Shown here: piece after piece, positions 22,689 to 32,461 of the stretch
How positions within the stretch are numbered: the stretch's first letter is position 1
Layout of the letters: each line of letters opens with the position of its first letter
Assembly (NCBI RefSeq): GCF_025345565.1
Contig: NZ_CP054475.1
Location: 2,014,448-2,078,447 of the forward strand
Length of the DNA: 64,000 nucleotides
Origin: Thalassolituus hydrocarboniclasticus
GTDB lineage: Bacteria > Pseudomonadota > Gammaproteobacteria > Pseudomonadales > Oceanobacteraceae
Direction of reading: 5' to 3'
Position numbers and translations under genes: made by a program
Notes under the pieces: generated by a model
What the model was told of the DNA's origin: nothing
The model's database searches: none
What the model saw: the letters and a program-made list of their open reading frames with translations, nothing else

Positions 22689-23315
22689 ATGGCCACCCTG
22701 ATACTGCTCAACAAGCCTTTTAACGTCCTCTCCCAGTTTAGTGACTCTGAGGGGCGCTGCACGCTCAAGGCGCATATTGACCTACCCGGCGTTTATCCGG
22801 CCGGCCGCCTTGATTACGACTCCGAAGGCCTGCTGCTTCTGACCGACAACGGCCAGTTGCAGGCACGCATCGCCGACCCGCAACACAAGATGGAAAAAAC
22901 CTACTGGGTTCAGGTTGAGGGGATTCCGGATGCCGCCGCCCTGCAGGCCTTGCGCAACGGCGTTACCTTAAAAGACGGGCCAACCCGCCCCGCCGGCGCC
23001 CGTATTATTGAAGAACCCGCACTGTGGCCCCGCAATCCGCCCATTCGCCAACGCGCCAATGACATCACCAGCTGGCTTGAGATCCGTATCCGCGAAGGCC
23101 GCAATCGCCAGGTGCGGCGCATGACCGCTCATATCGGACACCCGACTCTGCGTCTGGTGCGCGCCAGCATTGGCCCCTGGTCTCTGGGTGATCTGCAGCC
23201 CGGCGAATACCGCAAAGAAACTGTACACATGCCAGCCCCGGCGCCGGGCAAATCCCGCCCCGCCGCACAGCCGCGTGGCAGACGTAAAATCAACCCGGCA
23301 CGAAAGCCGCGCTGA
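22689..23315 (+). CDS. rluE: 23S rRNA pseudouridine synthase RluE (RsuA family)
   Basis: RluE converts U2457 of 23S rRNA to pseudouridine. The 208-residue product lacks the S4 domain, as expected for RluE, and begins directly with [16 protein letters not shown]. The catalytic motif is [16 protein letters not shown], with Asp42, followed by KTYWVQVEG, the [13 protein letters not shown] segment near 140 and [13 protein letters not shown]. The tail is Pro/Arg/Lys-rich. A Nudix gene follows 59 bases later. Confidence 0.94.
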   Translation: MATLILLNKPFNVLSQFSDSEGRCTLKAHIDLPGVYPAGRLDYDSEGLLLLTDNGQLQARIADPQHKMEKTYWVQVEGIPDAAALQALRNGVTLKDGPTRPAGARIIEEPALWPRNPPIRQRANDITSWLEIRIREGRNRQVRRMTAHIGHPTLRLVRASIGPWSLGDLQPGEYRKETVHMPAPAPGKSRPAAQPRGRRKINPARKPR

Positions 23316-23374
23316 TTTGAGCAAGCGCCCTTATTTCGGGTAAACTCCCTGCCCCTTTTTTATCAGGATGTCTC

Positions 23375-23824
23375 ATGTCTGAGCGCTGGACTCCACATGC
23401 CACCGTTGCCACCATCGTCGAACACGAAGGGCGCTTCCTTATGGTTGAAGAAATCAGCCTCGGCCAGCAGGTAATCAATCAGCCAGCCGGACATATAGAA
23501 GAAGGCGAAACCGTTATCGACGCGGCACGGCGTGAGACCCTGGAAGAAACCGGCTGGCTGGTGGAACCTGAAGGCCTGGTTGGCCTGTACACCTACACCG
23601 CCCCGGCCAATCAGGTGACTTACCACCGCTACTGCCTGTTCGCCCGGGCGCTGCATGCGGTAGAAGGCGCTGTGCTGGATGACGGCATTATTGGCCCACG
23701 CTGGCTGAGCATTGAAGAACTGCGCGCAAGCACACAGCTGCGCAGCCCGATGGTTCTGACCTGTATTGAGGATTATCTCGCCGGGAAGCGTTACCCTCTG
23801 GACGTTATTGTAGAGCACCCTTAA
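23375..23824 (+). CDS. nudJ: Nudix hydrolase NudJ (phosphatase on thiamine/nucleotide pyrophosphates)
   Basis: NudJ hydrolyses HMP-pyrophosphate and nucleoside di/triphosphates. The 149-residue product has the Nudix box from Gly39 (GHIEEGE then [10 protein letters not shown], ending at Trp61) and the NudJ features [20 protein letters not shown] and [19 protein letters not shown]. Length fits the family. mnmA begins two bases after its stop, so the two are probably co-transcribed. This nudJ-mnmA-hflD order is common in gammaproteobacteria. Confidence 0.92.
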   Translation: MSERWTPHATVATIVEHEGRFLMVEEISLGQQVINQPAGHIEEGETVIDAARRETLEETGWLVEPEGLVGLYTYTAPANQVTYHRYCLFARALHAVEGAVLDDGIIGPRWLSIEELRASTQLRSPMVLTCIEDYLAGKRYPLDVIVEHP

Positions 23825-23826
23825 TC

Positions 23827-24924
23827 ATGAAAACGCCTTCTGAAACCAAAGTCATTGTCGGCATGTCCGGCGGCGTCGACTCCTCTGTTTCCGCTTACCT
23901 TCTGCTTGAACAGGGTTATCAGGTCGAAGGCCTGTTCATGAAGAACTGGGACGAAGATGACGGCACCGAATACTGCACAGCCAAAGAAGATCTGGCCGAT
24001 GCCCAGCAGGTGTGTGACACCCTCGGCATAAAACTGCATCAGGCTAACTTTGCTGCCGAATACTGGGACAATGTGTTCGAGTATTTCCTCAACGAATACA
24101 AAGCCGGCCGTACGCCCAATCCGGATATCCTGTGTAACCGTGAAATCAAGTTCAAAGCTTTCCTTGATTACGCCAAGGTGCTGGGTGCCGACCTGATCGC
24201 CACCGGACACTATGTGCGTCGCCTTGATAAAGACGGCCACACCTATCTGCTTAAAGGGCTCGACGCTAACAAAGATCAGAGCTACTTCCTGCATGCCGTC
24301 GGTGAAGCCGAAATCCGCCAGACCCTGTTTCCGGTTGGCGAACTGGAAAAACCGGAAGTACGCCGTATCGCCGAAGAACAGGGGCTGATCACTGCGGGCA
24401 AAAAAGATTCCACTGGCATCTGCTTTATTGGCGAGCGCCGTTTCAGCGATTTTCTTAAGCAATATCTGCCTGCCCAGCCCGGCCGCATTGAAACCGATAA
24501 AGGTGAGGACATTGGCGCCCATCAGGGTTTGATGTACCACACCCTGGGTCAGCGTCAGGGACTCGGCATCGGTGGTTTGGCCGGCTATCCGGATGAACCC
24601 TGGTTTGTTGCCGGCAAAGATCTGGAACGGAATGTTCTGATCGCCGTTCAGGGTAAAAACCACCCACTATTGTTCAAAGACTGGCTGACCACCGAACAGG
24701 TTTTCTGGGTTAATGGCGAACCTGAACTGCCACTGCGCTGCAGCGCCAAAGTGCGCTACCGCCAGGATGATCAGGCCTGTCTGATTGAACGTGATGGCAA
24801 CCAGTACCGCATTACCTTTGATCAGCCACAGCGGGCTATTACGCCGGGCCAGTCAGTGGTGTTTTATGTTGGCGAAACCTGCCTTGGTGGCGGGGTTATT
24901 GAACAGACCGGTGATAACGAATGA
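23827..24924 (+). CDS. mnmA: tRNA-specific 2-thiouridylase MnmA
   Basis: MnmA adenylates U34 of tRNA Lys/Glu/Gln and replaces O2 with sulfur delivered by TusE. The 365-residue product shows the PP-loop [12 protein letters not shown] (13-24), the catalytic Cys103 in [12 protein letters not shown] and the persulfide Cys199 in [11 protein letters not shown], both at family positions. C-terminal beta domains follow ([10 protein letters not shown] near 240). Its sulfur donors tusDCBE are encoded at 3.4-4.8 kb. Its stop overlaps the hflD ATG. Confidence 0.98.
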   Translation: MKTPSETKVIVGMSGGVDSSVSAYLLLEQGYQVEGLFMKNWDEDDGTEYCTAKEDLADAQQVCDTLGIKLHQANFAAEYWDNVFEYFLNEYKAGRTPNPDILCNREIKFKAFLDYAKVLGADLIATGHYVRRLDKDGHTYLLKGLDANKDQSYFLHAVGEAEIRQTLFPVGELEKPEVRRIAEEQGLITAGKKDSTGICFIGERRFSDFLKQYLPAQPGRIETDKGEDIGAHQGLMYHTLGQRQGLGIGGLAGYPDEPWFVAGKDLERNVLIAVQGKNHPLLFKDWLTTEQVFWVNGEPELPLRCSAKVRYRQDDQACLIERDGNQYRITFDQPQRAITPGQSVVFYVGETCLGGGVIEQTGDNE

Positions 24925-25571
24925 TGCTTTCCCGCAACGAAGAGCAAACCATCGCCCTGGCCGCCGTGGTGCAGGCTGCGGTGCTGGTTGAACAGCTGGC
25001 CCGGACCGGGGATATCCCTGCCGATTCATCCGAGCCATTGTTACGCGCCCTGTTTATTCAGTCGCCGCAGCATTTCAGCGATGTTTACGGCAACCCTCAC
25101 ACCAGCCTGAACGTTGGCCTTAACCACCTGGGCACCATGCTCAACCGCTCAATGCAGGGCGTCAGTCCTGACGTTACCCGCTATGCCCTGAGCCTGTTGC
25201 ATCTGGAGCGCAAGCTGCGCCAGAAACCAGCAATGATGGCCGCGCTGGGCGATGGTATCCAGAGTGCCTCGCGCCAGGCTGATCATTTTTCTGTCGGACA
25301 TGAAAACACTGTTGCGGCACTGGCAGGCCTGTATAAACAGACGCTGAGCAACCTCAGTTTCCGTATTCACGTCACCGGCAACCCGACACACCTGCAGAAC
25401 GCCCATACTGCCAACCGCGTACGCGCGCTGCTGTTGGCCGGTATCCGCGGCGCCATTCTCTGGCGTCAGGTTGGCGGCAAACGCTGGCACCTGCTGATAA
25501 ACCGCAGCCGCTACCTGAAAGCCTGCACCACCCTGCTGCAAAACCCTGCGGATAACGATCGCCAGCCATGA
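24921..25571 (+). CDS. hflD: High-frequency-lysogenization protein HflD homologue
   Basis: HflD is a conserved helical membrane-associated protein. In E. coli it binds lambda CII and is encoded beside mnmA, and its housekeeping role is unclear. The 216-residue product has family segments: [47 protein letters not shown], and [34 protein letters not shown], which is highly conserved. Overlaps of four bases on both sides (mnmA and dusA) show tight coupling. In E. coli purB follows, while here dusA does. Confidence 0.93.
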   Translation: MMLSRNEEQTIALAAVVQAAVLVEQLARTGDIPADSSEPLLRALFIQSPQHFSDVYGNPHTSLNVGLNHLGTMLNRSMQGVSPDVTRYALSLLHLERKLRQKPAMMAALGDGIQSASRQADHFSVGHENTVAALAGLYKQTLSNLSFRIHVTGNPTHLQNAHTANRVRALLLAGIRGAILWRQVGGKRWHLLINRSRYLKACTTLLQNPADNDRQP

Positions 25572-26563
25572 CCAGAAAACACATCGACCGAACCTTTACG
25601 ACTGCACCGATGATGGAATGGTCTGACCGCCATTGCCGCTATTTCTGGCGTCAGCTGACACGCCATGCGGTGCTCTATACCGAAATGGTCACAACCGGCG
25701 CGCTGATTCACGGCAACCGTGAACGCTTCCTTGAATACAACGAGCTTGAGCATCCTATTGCCCTGCAGCTGGGTGGCAGCAATCCAGAAGCGCTGGGCCA
25801 ATGCGCGCGCTTTGCCGAAGAATGGGGCTATGACGAAGTTAACCTGAACGTGGGCTGTCCCAGCGACCGGGTGCAGAACAATATGATCGGCGCCTGCCTG
25901 ATGGCTCATCCGCAGCTGGTGGCCGACTGCGTTAAGGCCATGAAAGATTCAACCAGTATTGATGTTACGGTTAAACACCGTATCGGCATCGATGATCAGG
26001 ACAGCTATGAACAGCTGCGTGATTTTGTCGGCACTGTCGCCGATGCAGGCTGTGAGACCTTTATTGTGCACGCGCGTAAAGCCATTCTGCAGGGCCTGTC
26101 ACCGAAGGAAAACCGCGAGATTCCGCCGCTCAAATACGACACCGTATTCCGCCTGAAACAGGAATTTCCGCAGCTGGAGATTCTGATCAACGGCGGCATC
26201 ACCACCCACGAGCAGATTGCAGAGCTGATGCCCCATGTTGATGGTGTGATGCTTGGTCGCGAGGCTTACCATAACCCGTCGGTTCTGGCCGAGGTGGATC
26301 AGCGTTATTACGCCGCGACGTCAGAACACAGCGAAAGCCCAGCTGCCATCGATAAAGCCGCCATCGTGCGCAGTCTCTACCCTTATATCGAACAGCAGCT
26401 GAGTAAAGGCGCAACGCTGCACCATATCAGCCGTCATACTCTGGGGCTGTTCAATGGTCAGCCTGGTGCGCGTCTGTACCGTCGCCACCTGAGCGAGCAG
26501 GCACCGAAGCGTACTTCCGGGGTTGAGGTGCTTGAACAGGCACTGGCGCTGATGGGTTATTAA
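25568..26563 (+). CDS. dusA: tRNA-dihydrouridine(20/20a) synthase DusA
   Basis: DusA reduces U20/U20a in the tRNA D-loop using FMN and NADPH. The 331-residue product has the TIM-barrel FMN signature TTAPMMEWSDRHCRYFWR near residue 12, catalytic Cys97 in NLNVGCPSDRVQ, TVKHRIGIDD, the FIVHARKAILQGLSPKENR segment specific to DusA, and LINGGI plus GVMLGREAYHNP for phosphate binding. The start overlaps the hflD stop. It ends the rluE-side operon; a convergent rhodanese gene follows. Confidence 0.97.
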   Translation: MTRKHIDRTFTTAPMMEWSDRHCRYFWRQLTRHAVLYTEMVTTGALIHGNRERFLEYNELEHPIALQLGGSNPEALGQCARFAEEWGYDEVNLNVGCPSDRVQNNMIGACLMAHPQLVADCVKAMKDSTSIDVTVKHRIGIDDQDSYEQLRDFVGTVADAGCETFIVHARKAILQGLSPKENREIPPLKYDTVFRLKQEFPQLEILINGGITTHEQIAELMPHVDGVMLGREAYHNPSVLAEVDQRYYAATSEHSESPAAIDKAAIVRSLYPYIEQQLSKGATLHHISRHTLGLFNGQPGARLYRRHLSEQAPKRTSGVEVLEQALALMGY

Positions 26564-26607
26564 CCCGCAGCGCCAATTTCGGTTGCCGGCGGCCGGATTT
26601 TGACGGC

Positions 26608-26946
26608 TTACTGAGCCGCCTTTGCCTTCTTATCCATTTCCGCTTTCAGACGTAACGCATCGCCCAGACCGCCAACATTCGTGACCTGGGTGTAACCGAG
26701 TTCCAGCAGCGCATCACGGGCAATGCCAGCCCGGCGGCCGGACTTACAGTACAGGTAGATGTCGGCGTCTTTTTCCAGCTTCAGCTTGCCAATCTGCTCC
26801 GCCATCTGCTGGTGAGGAATGTGATGCGCGGCACCAACATGTCCGGCATTGAATTCATCGGCGGTGCGCACATCAATCCAGACCGGCTCACCGGCCAGAG
26901 CAACCACACTGATCAGCCATAACGCAATGCTGCTGAAAACTTTCAT
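26608..26946 (-). CDS. Periplasmic single-domain rhodanese (PspE/GlpE-like)
   Basis: The 112-residue product has a signal peptide (FSSIALWLISVVALA) and one rhodanese domain: VWIDVRTADEFNAGHVGAAHHIPH and the active-site loop YCKSGRRAG with Cys67, a six-residue loop typical of thiosulfate sulfurtransferases. It should act in the periplasm on thiosulfate or polysulfide sulfur. I chose ATG 26946, preceded by GGGGATGGA, because the frame upstream lacks a signal-like start. It converges with dusA and diverges from talB. Confidence 0.88.
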   Translation of the reverse strand: MKVFSSIALWLISVVALAGEPVWIDVRTADEFNAGHVGAAHHIPHQQMAEQIGKLKLEKDADIYLYCKSGRRAGIARDALLELGYTQVTNVGGLGDALRLKAEMDKKAKAAQ

Positions 26947-27111
26947 AATCCATCCCCAAGTGTTTGTATTGAAATGCTTTTTTAACAGAGAAAGGCAAGG
27001 GCCGCATTGACCTTGTACCGTCATTGCGACACTCTACTCAGTATCCGATCAAACTTCAGCATAGCCCGCCACAGCCAGGCTCTGCTGCCGCAAATAAGGT
27101 TTTGGAACCCC

Positions 27112-28062
27112 ATGAGCAAACTGGACGCCCTGAGAGCCATGACCGTTGTCGTTGCCGACACCGGTGATATCGACGCCATCCGCCAGCACAAACCGCAGGA
27201 TGCCACCACCAACCCGTCACTGATACTCAAAGCGGCTGAACTGCCGGCCTATCAGGATCTCATTCGTCAGTCACTGCAGTGGGCGCAAGGCATCCATAAC
27301 AGCGACAGCCTGATTGTGAACGCCTGTGACAAAATCGCCGTGGCGATTGGCTGCGAAATCCTGAACATCATCCCCGGCCTGATCTCCACCGAGGTCGACG
27401 CCCGTTTATCCTTTGATACCGCCGCAACCGTTGCCAAAGCACGCAAGCTGATTCAGATGTACGCCGATGCCGGTATTGGCCGCGAACGTATTCTGATCAA
27501 AATCGCTTCCACCTGGGAAGGCATTCAGGCCGCGCGCATCCTTGAGCAGGAAGGCATTCAATGTAACCTGACCCTGCTGTTCAACTTCAGCCAGGCCGTA
27601 GCCTGCGCCGAAGCCGGGGCAACGCTTATTTCTCCGTTCGTCGGCCGTATTCTCGACTGGTACAAAGCCAGCAAGCCGGACGCCGATTACAGCGGCAAAG
27701 CCGATCCGGGTGTTATTTCCGTCAGCCAGATTTACAACCATTACAAGGCACACGGCTACAAAACGGTGGTAATGGGGGCCAGCTTCCGCAATATCGGTGA
27801 AGTAGAAGCACTGGCCGGTTGCGATAAGCTGACCATCAGTCCGGACCTTCTGGCTCAGCTCAGCAGCTCCGCTGGCGATCTGCCGCAACAGCTGAACCCA
27901 GAGCAAGCCCACTCTGACATCGTCAAACACAGCGTCAGCGAAGCGCAGTTCCGCTGGGCGATGAATGAAGATGCAATGGCCACCGAAAAACTGGCCGACG
28001 GCATCCGCCGCTTTGCTGCGGATCAGCAATTACTTGAACAACGCCTGAGTCAGTTACTGTGA
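27112..28062 (+). CDS. talB: Transaldolase B
   Basis: Transaldolase moves a dihydroxyacetone unit between sugar phosphates in the pentose phosphate pathway. The 316-residue product begins [18 protein letters not shown] and shows the family motif DATTNPSL near residue 31, EVDARLSFD and the Schiff-base Lys130 in [13 protein letters not shown], then CNLTLLFN and [11 protein letters not shown] took ATG 27112, since the upstream open frame has no homology. The GTG start of the next gene overlaps its stop. Confidence 0.97.
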   Translation: MSKLDALRAMTVVVADTGDIDAIRQHKPQDATTNPSLILKAAELPAYQDLIRQSLQWAQGIHNSDSLIVNACDKIAVAIGCEILNIIPGLISTEVDARLSFDTAATVAKARKLIQMYADAGIGRERILIKIASTWEGIQAARILEQEGIQCNLTLLFNFSQAVACAEAGATLISPFVGRILDWYKASKPDADYSGKADPGVISVSQIYNHYKAHGYKTVVMGASFRNIGEVEALAGCDKLTISPDLLAQLSSSAGDLPQQLNPEQAHSDIVKHSVSEAQFRWAMNEDAMATEKLADGIRRFAADQQLLEQRLSQLL

Positions 28063-28496
28063 TTGAACGCCTGCTGAGCCTGTTCCGTGACGAACAAAAA
28101 CGTCCGGAACCCCACCACATCAATCTGGCCTGTGCAGCGTTGCTGGCCGAAGTCATGCGCGCTGATCACAGCATCGACGCCGAGGAAGAACAGGCACTGG
28201 CTTTGGTGCTGAAAAACCTGTTTAACCTGAGCAGCAGCGAGTGCAGCGAACTGCTGCAGGATGCTCTGCAGCGGGTGGAAATATCCAGCGATCTGTTTCA
28301 GTTTACTGCGGTCATTAATCAGCAACTGGATGCCGCAGCCAAGTTCCGTCTGATGAAAGGGCTGTGGCAGGTTGCCTACAGCAGCAACGGGCTGGATAAA
28401 TACGAAGAGCACATTATCCGCCGCATCGCAGAATTGCTGTACGTCCCGCACAGCGAGTTTATCCGCGCCAAACTGGAAGCCCGGGATTCTCAGTGA
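28059..28496 (+). CDS. TerB-like (tellurite resistance TerB family) protein
   Basis: The 145-residue all-helical product carries a TerB-type domain: [30 protein letters not shown] with an acidic DxxxDxxE-like site near residues 30-40, and a second half repeating the pattern ([30 protein letters not shown]). TerB domains bind metal and sit at the inner membrane or near it. No other ter genes are present, so the name implies the fold, not tellurite resistance. GTG 28059 overlaps the talB stop, and its own stop overlaps the GTG of the tus homologue. Confidence 0.82.
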   Translation: MIERLLSLFRDEQKRPEPHHINLACAALLAEVMRADHSIDAEEEQALALVLKNLFNLSSSECSELLQDALQRVEISSDLFQFTAVINQQLDAAAKFRLMKGLWQVAYSSNGLDKYEEHIIRRIAELLYVPHSEFIRAKLEARDSQ

Positions 28497-29350
28497 TCAG
28501 TGATCTGACCCGCGAATTTGACACCCTGGTGAATGCCCTGCAAACACTGCGACAGCAATTGCAGGACGCCCGCCCCGCCCTCTGGATTCCGCTGAATCCC
28601 GGCGAGCAGAAAGCAACCAATCAGTTGCAGTTTCTGACCGATATTATCTGCGACCTGTGGTACCGCGATGGTCAGGACGGCCGCGAAACACGCAGCCGCC
28701 ACGGTTTAGTCATGGCCAATGCAGAAATTGCAGAACAAATCCGGGCCATCAATCTGCAGAAAGACCGTTTCCGCAAAGCCGTGCAGCAGGTGCGTCAGGA
28801 GCTGGACAACAGTGACTGGCTGGAACATTACAGCCAGCTTGGCCAGCGCCACGATTCTCTGCGTGAATCCCTGACCTTTGCCGGCCTTAAACGCATCCAT
28901 TTAAAACAATGCTTCCGCCATATTCCGTTGCTTGAACATTGCCCGCAAAAAGTCGGTTTCAGCTGGTACGTCAACGGCCGCAGCATTAAAAAAATCAGTG
29001 TGCAGCAAGCACAGGAAATGCTGCTGGATCTTGGAGAAGAAAAAAATCATATTCAGGTGCAGCTGAAAAAACTGGCACAGTTACCGGCTCACCTGCAACT
29101 TGCACAGATACAAACTCTGGCACCCGTGGTGCGGGCCAACCTGGTATTTAAACCTGAATCAGGCCTGAGCAGAAAAGCCATGAATCTGGCGTTGCCATTA
29201 TTTATTACAGGCTCTGACACACAACTGCCGGTGTTTAATGAAATACCACCCGAACCGCCAAGCGGCCGCACCCGTCAGCAACGCGGCGATCAGAAAATCA
29301 GCGGCGAAGCATTTTTGCCCAGCCTGCGCATTCATACTTATCAGGCGTAA
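28493..29350 (+). CDS. tus: DNA replication terminus site-binding protein (Tus family)
   Basis: Tus binds Ter sites and blocks DnaB from one side, trapping forks in the terminus. The 285-residue product aligns by eye with E. coli Tus in several places. These are the helix NLQKDRFRKAVQQVRQEL against the INKLKTTFEHIV region, AGLKRIHLKQCFRHIPLLEH then KVGFSWYVNGRSIKKISVQQ against PGLITLNAYRTLTVLHDP then RFGWANKHIIKNL, and the C-terminal SLRIHTYQA against PRLHLYVAD. It is somewhat shorter than E. coli Tus (309 aa). It is third in talB-terB-tus, with a GTG start overlapping the previous stop. E. coli tus is instead controlled by an upstream TerB site. DNA-contact residues could not be checked one by one. 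Confidence 0.78.
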   Translation: MISDLTREFDTLVNALQTLRQQLQDARPALWIPLNPGEQKATNQLQFLTDIICDLWYRDGQDGRETRSRHGLVMANAEIAEQIRAINLQKDRFRKAVQQVRQELDNSDWLEHYSQLGQRHDSLRESLTFAGLKRIHLKQCFRHIPLLEHCPQKVGFSWYVNGRSIKKISVQQAQEMLLDLGEEKNHIQVQLKKLAQLPAHLQLAQIQTLAPVVRANLVFKPESGLSRKAMNLALPLFITGSDTQLPVFNEIPPEPPSGRTRQQRGDQKISGEAFLPSLRIHTYQA

Positions 29351-29371
29351 AACCCGGGCAATAAAAACAGA

Positions 29372-29408
29372 GCAATAAAAAAGCCGCAACAGCGGCTTTT
29401 TTATTGCT
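29372..29408. terminator. Bidirectional intrinsic terminator between tus and sthA
   Basis: The long inverted repeat AGCAATAAAAAAGCCGC / GCGGCTTTTTTATTGCT has A and T runs built into the stem, so it acts on both convergent transcripts. Confidence 0.92.
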
Positions 29409-29427
29409 CTGAAATGCATCCGGACGC

Positions 29428-30819
29428 TTACAGGCGGTTCAGACCATTCAGTGCAGCAACCCGGTAGGCTTCAGCCATGGTCGGATAGTTAAAGGTGGTG
29501 TTCACAAAATACTTCAGTGAATTGCCTTCGCCTTTCTGACTCATAATTGCCTGACCGATGTGCACAATTTCAGCCGCCTGGTCACCAAAGCAATGAATGC
29601 CGAGAATTTCCAGCGTCTGACGATGGAATAATATTTTCAGCATACCAACGCCTTCGGCAGTGATCTGTGCGCGGGCCAGATTTTTGAAGAAGGCCTGCCC
29701 TACCTCGTACGGAATTTTTTCTTCCGTCAGCTGACGCTCTGTTTTACCAACCGAGCTGATTTCCGGAATGGTATAGATCCCGGTTGGAACCGAATCAACA
29801 AAACGGAAATCTTCCGGTGAAGCAATAATGGCTGCCGCTGCACGCCCCTGATCGTAGGCTGCAGAAGCCAGCGATGGCCAGCCAATAACATCACCCACCG
29901 CATAGACGTTAGAAATGGCCGTACGGTATTCATGATCGACATCAATCTGACCGCGACCATTTGGTTTCAGGCCGATATTTTCCAGCCCAAGACCTTTGGT
30001 ATTACCGCTGCGCCCTGCCGCCCAGAGGAAGGCATCCGCTTTTACTTTTTTGCCAGACGCCATCACCATCGTCACATAGCGCTCATTGCCTTCGACTGAA
30101 TCGAATTGCTCGTTATGACGGATTAATGCACCTTTATCACGCAGGTGATAACTCAGGGCATCGGAAATTTCATCATCGAGGAAATTCAGCAGGCGATCAC
30201 CCGGGTGAATTAAGTCTACCTTCACACCCAGACCGGAAAAAATAGAAGCATATTCACAACCAATAACCCCGGCGCCATAAATAATAATGGTGCGCGGCGT
30301 ATGCTCCAGCTGCAGGATGGTATCTGAGTCGTAAATACGCGGATGGGTAAAATCAATATTGTCCGGACGCCATGGACTGGAACCGGTTGCAATAACAATT
30401 TCCTGCGCATGCAAACGGGTATTGCTCATGCTGCCATGGTAAACATCAATGGTATTGGCGTCGGCAAATTTTGCGTTACCGGTGTACACGCTGATGCGGT
30501 TGCGGCCGTAAAATTCGGTGCGCAGTTTTACCTGCTTGGCGATAACACGCTCGGCGTTTTTCAATACCCGCGGAAAAGAAAACCAGCGCGGCTCGCCGAT
30601 TTCACGGAACATTGGATTGGTATTGAACTGAATGATTTGTTTAACCGCATGACGCAACGCTTTTGAAGGAATCGTGCCCCAATGGGTACAATTCCCGCCG
30701 ACCATGTTTTTATCCTCGACGACCGCCACCTTTTTGCCTTTTTTGGCGGCGTTCATTGCGGCACCTTCCCCGGCGGGGCCTGCACCTATAACAACGACGT
30801 CGTAGTGATAATCTGCCAT
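29428..30819 (-). CDS. sthA: Soluble pyridine nucleotide transhydrogenase SthA
   Basis: SthA is a FAD flavoprotein that interconverts NADPH and NADH. The 463-residue product has the FAD motif [15 protein letters not shown] at the N-terminus, [17 protein letters not shown] near residue 41 and the NAD(P) motif [20 protein letters not shown]. The redox site keeps only the first cysteine (NCTHWGT instead of CxxxxC), the known SthA difference from lipoamide dehydrogenase. The C-terminal dimer domain follows ([17 protein letters not shown]). It lies downstream of nqrM on the same strand, separated by 139 bases with two hairpins. Confidence 0.97.
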   Translation of the reverse strand: MADYHYDVVVIGAGPAGEGAAMNAAKKGKKVAVVEDKNMVGGNCTHWGTIPSKALRHAVKQIIQFNTNPMFREIGEPRWFSFPRVLKNAERVIAKQVKLRTEFYGRNRISVYTGNAKFADANTIDVYHGSMSNTRLHAQEIVIATGSSPWRPDNIDFTHPRIYDSDTILQLEHTPRTIIIYGAGVIGCEYASIFSGLGVKVDLIHPGDRLLNFLDDEISDALSYHLRDKGALIRHNEQFDSVEGNERYVTMVMASGKKVKADAFLWAAGRSGNTKGLGLENIGLKPNGRGQIDVDHEYRTAISNVYAVGDVIGWPSLASAAYDQGRAAAAIIASPEDFRFVDSVPTGIYTIPEISSVGKTERQLTEEKIPYEVGQAFFKNLARAQITAEGVGMLKILFHRQTLEILGIHCFGDQAAEIVHIGQAIMSQKGEGNSLKYFVNTTFNYPTMAEAYRVAALNGLNRL

Positions 30820-30849
30820 GCCTGTTTACTCCATCATTCCGTCGGATTT

Positions 30850-30905
30850 CCGCAGCCGAGGGCTGCGGTTAAAGTGTTCAGCAGGCCCAAATACTTCGGG
30901 CCTGC
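30850..30905. repeat. Two perfect hairpins between nqrM and sthA
   Basis: CCGCAGCC-GAG-GGCTGCGG (30850-30868) and GCAGGCCC-N9-GGGCCTGC (30881-30905) each have eight paired bases. Neither is followed by a U run on the minus strand. They may protect or separate the nqrM and sthA messages. Confidence 0.55.
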
Positions 30906-30958
30906 CGCAGCCATCATAGACAGCTGTTATTGTAGGTGAAAATACCTATTCCGTATGA

Positions 30959-31192
30959 TTAGCGCTTAGTCGCATCATAAAAATCTGCGCCGGATGACTG
31001 CTCAGCAGCCTCTTTGCTTTCTTTTTCGCATTTGTTTTTATCGCCACCGCAAACATCACAGGCGCCATCCATACCGATAGCGCTCATGCCGCCACAGGAG
31101 CCACTGATCGGCTTACGACCGACTAAAACACCAATAGCCATTGCCGCAACGATCAGCAGCATAACGGCGAACGCAACCAACATTGTTAACAT
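30959..31192 (-). CDS. nqrM: (Na+)-NQR maturation protein NqrM (DUF539)
   Basis: NqrM is needed to deliver iron for the 2Fe-2S centre between NqrD and NqrE of the sodium-pumping NADH:quinone oxidoreductase. The 77-residue product has one N-terminal membrane helix (MLVAFAVMLLIVAAMAIGVLVG) and then the four-cysteine cytoplasmic motif: SCGGMSAIG, CDVCGGDKNKCEKE. Length and cysteine pattern match the family. It follows apbE by 17 bases. The nqrABCDEF genes are not in this window, although they usually stand directly upstream. Confidence 0.93.
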   Translation of the reverse strand: MLTMLVAFAVMLLIVAAMAIGVLVGRKPISGSCGGMSAIGMDGACDVCGGDKNKCEKESKEAAEQSSGADFYDATKR

Positions 31193-31209
31193 AATCAGAT
31201 CCTCGTAAG

Positions 31210-32247
31210 TCAGTGTTCAGCTGACTGATAATGTGGAAACAGCTGGCGAAAACGACTGGAAGCCAGTTCATAAAAGCCATCATCAGCACGCACAATCATA
31301 AAAACAGCCAGTTGCTCCTGCTCGGCCAATTGCATGCCGACATCCGGGCCTGCAACATTTAAAGCGGTTGCCCAGCCATCCGCCATGCCAGCTGATTCAT
31401 GGACAACGGTTACCGAAGCCAGACGATGGACAATCGGGCGACCGGTAAAAGGATTAATGGTGTGAGAATAGCGCACACCATTTTCTTCGAAATAATTGCG
31501 GTAATCACCGGACGTTGCGACCGCCATCTCACCAGGCTCAATCACCAGCTCCACGCCGCGCGCATCGGCCATGTTGCCCGGCCGCTCTACCGCAATGCGC
31601 CAGAGGGAACCATCCGGCTTCACACCTGAGGTATGCACCTCGCCTCCCACTTCAACCATAAAGCGTGAGATGCCCTGAGTACGCAAAAGATCCGCCAATT
31701 CATCCACGGCCCAACCCTTGGCAATAGCAGACAGATCGATATACAGCGGTTTTTGCAGACGCACTGATGATGTTGCCGTATTCAGCTCGATTGCTTCCGG
31801 CCCAGTCTGAGCAAGGGCCGCAGCAATGGCGGCTTCAGAGGGTACTTCATCAGCCGCTGGTGTCGGGCCAAACCCCCAGAGATTTACTAATGGACCAACA
31901 GTGATATCAAACAGTCCGCGACTTTTGCTATGAATTTCCGCTGCATCAGTGAGCACTGCAAAGAGATCGGCAGATAATACTGTCCAGCCATCGTCAGTAA
32001 CAGGCAAGCGCCCCTGATTCAGCTTTGATAATTCAGAGTCCGGATCGTAGGTTGACATGCTGCGGTTGATCTCGGCAAGGCGCTGGTCGATCTGAGACTG
32101 GATGCCGGCTGCGGCATTCTGATCCTGGCCGACCCAGAGAATATGATAAGAGGTTCCCATGGTTGGCCCGCTGATACGGATGATGTCATCCGCTGGCTGA
32201 GAACAGCCGACCAGTATCAAGAAAAAACAAACAATAAAACTGCGCAT
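31210..32247 (-). CDS. apbE: FAD:protein FMN transferase ApbE (lipoprotein)
   Basis: ApbE attaches FMN through a phosphodiester bond to Ser/Thr of periplasmic proteins such as NqrB and NqrC. The 345-residue product has a lipoprotein signal with lipobox LVGC at about residues 12-15 and the family motifs GTSYHI, LFDITVGPLVNLWGFGP, IDLSAIAKGWAVDEL (FAD/Mg site), VEVGGEVHTSG and YSHTINPFTGRP with the conserved HxxxPxTG-like site. Its start faces arsR across 214 bases. Pairing with nqrM fits Na+-NQR maturation. Confidence 0.95.
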   Translation of the reverse strand: MRSFIVCFFLILVGCSQPADDIIRISGPTMGTSYHILWVGQDQNAAAGIQSQIDQRLAEINRSMSTYDPDSELSKLNQGRLPVTDDGWTVLSADLFAVLTDAAEIHSKSRGLFDITVGPLVNLWGFGPTPAADEVPSEAAIAAALAQTGPEAIELNTATSSVRLQKPLYIDLSAIAKGWAVDELADLLRTQGISRFMVEVGGEVHTSGVKPDGSLWRIAVERPGNMADARGVELVIEPGEMAVATSGDYRNYFEENGVRYSHTINPFTGRPIVHRLASVTVVHESAGMADGWATALNVAGPDVGMQLAEQEQLAVFMIVRADDGFYELASSRFRQLFPHYQSAEH

Positions 32248-32383
32248 GAGACCCCCATTAACTCTGGCCGCAGTATACCCATTGTTGCCACGGCTTGCAT
32301 GACACCCGAGTGGGAAATACCTTTCTTAGCGACAGCCGCAATCGGCGGCTAATAACAAAACAGAATATGCATAGAAATAATCA

Positions 32384-32411
32384 TTACACAGGATGACTAC
32401 ATAGTTATATT
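32384..32411 (+). promoter_or_regulatory. Candidate promoter of the ArsR-family regulator
   Basis: TTACAC is followed after 16 bases by TATATT in an AT-rich divergent region with apbE. Transcription would begin about 40 bases before the ATG. An autoregulatory operator is expected here, but I see no clear inverted repeat. Confidence 0.4.
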
Positions 32412-32461
32412 TTCAGCTGTGCAATTGATTTAAAATCCCGGCATTCTTTGGAGAGATTGTT

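Noticed and set aside
28059-28496. A tellurite-resistance locus
   Set aside because: Only a TerB-like fold is present; no terA, terC, terD or terE gene is near, and the gene sits between talB and tus.
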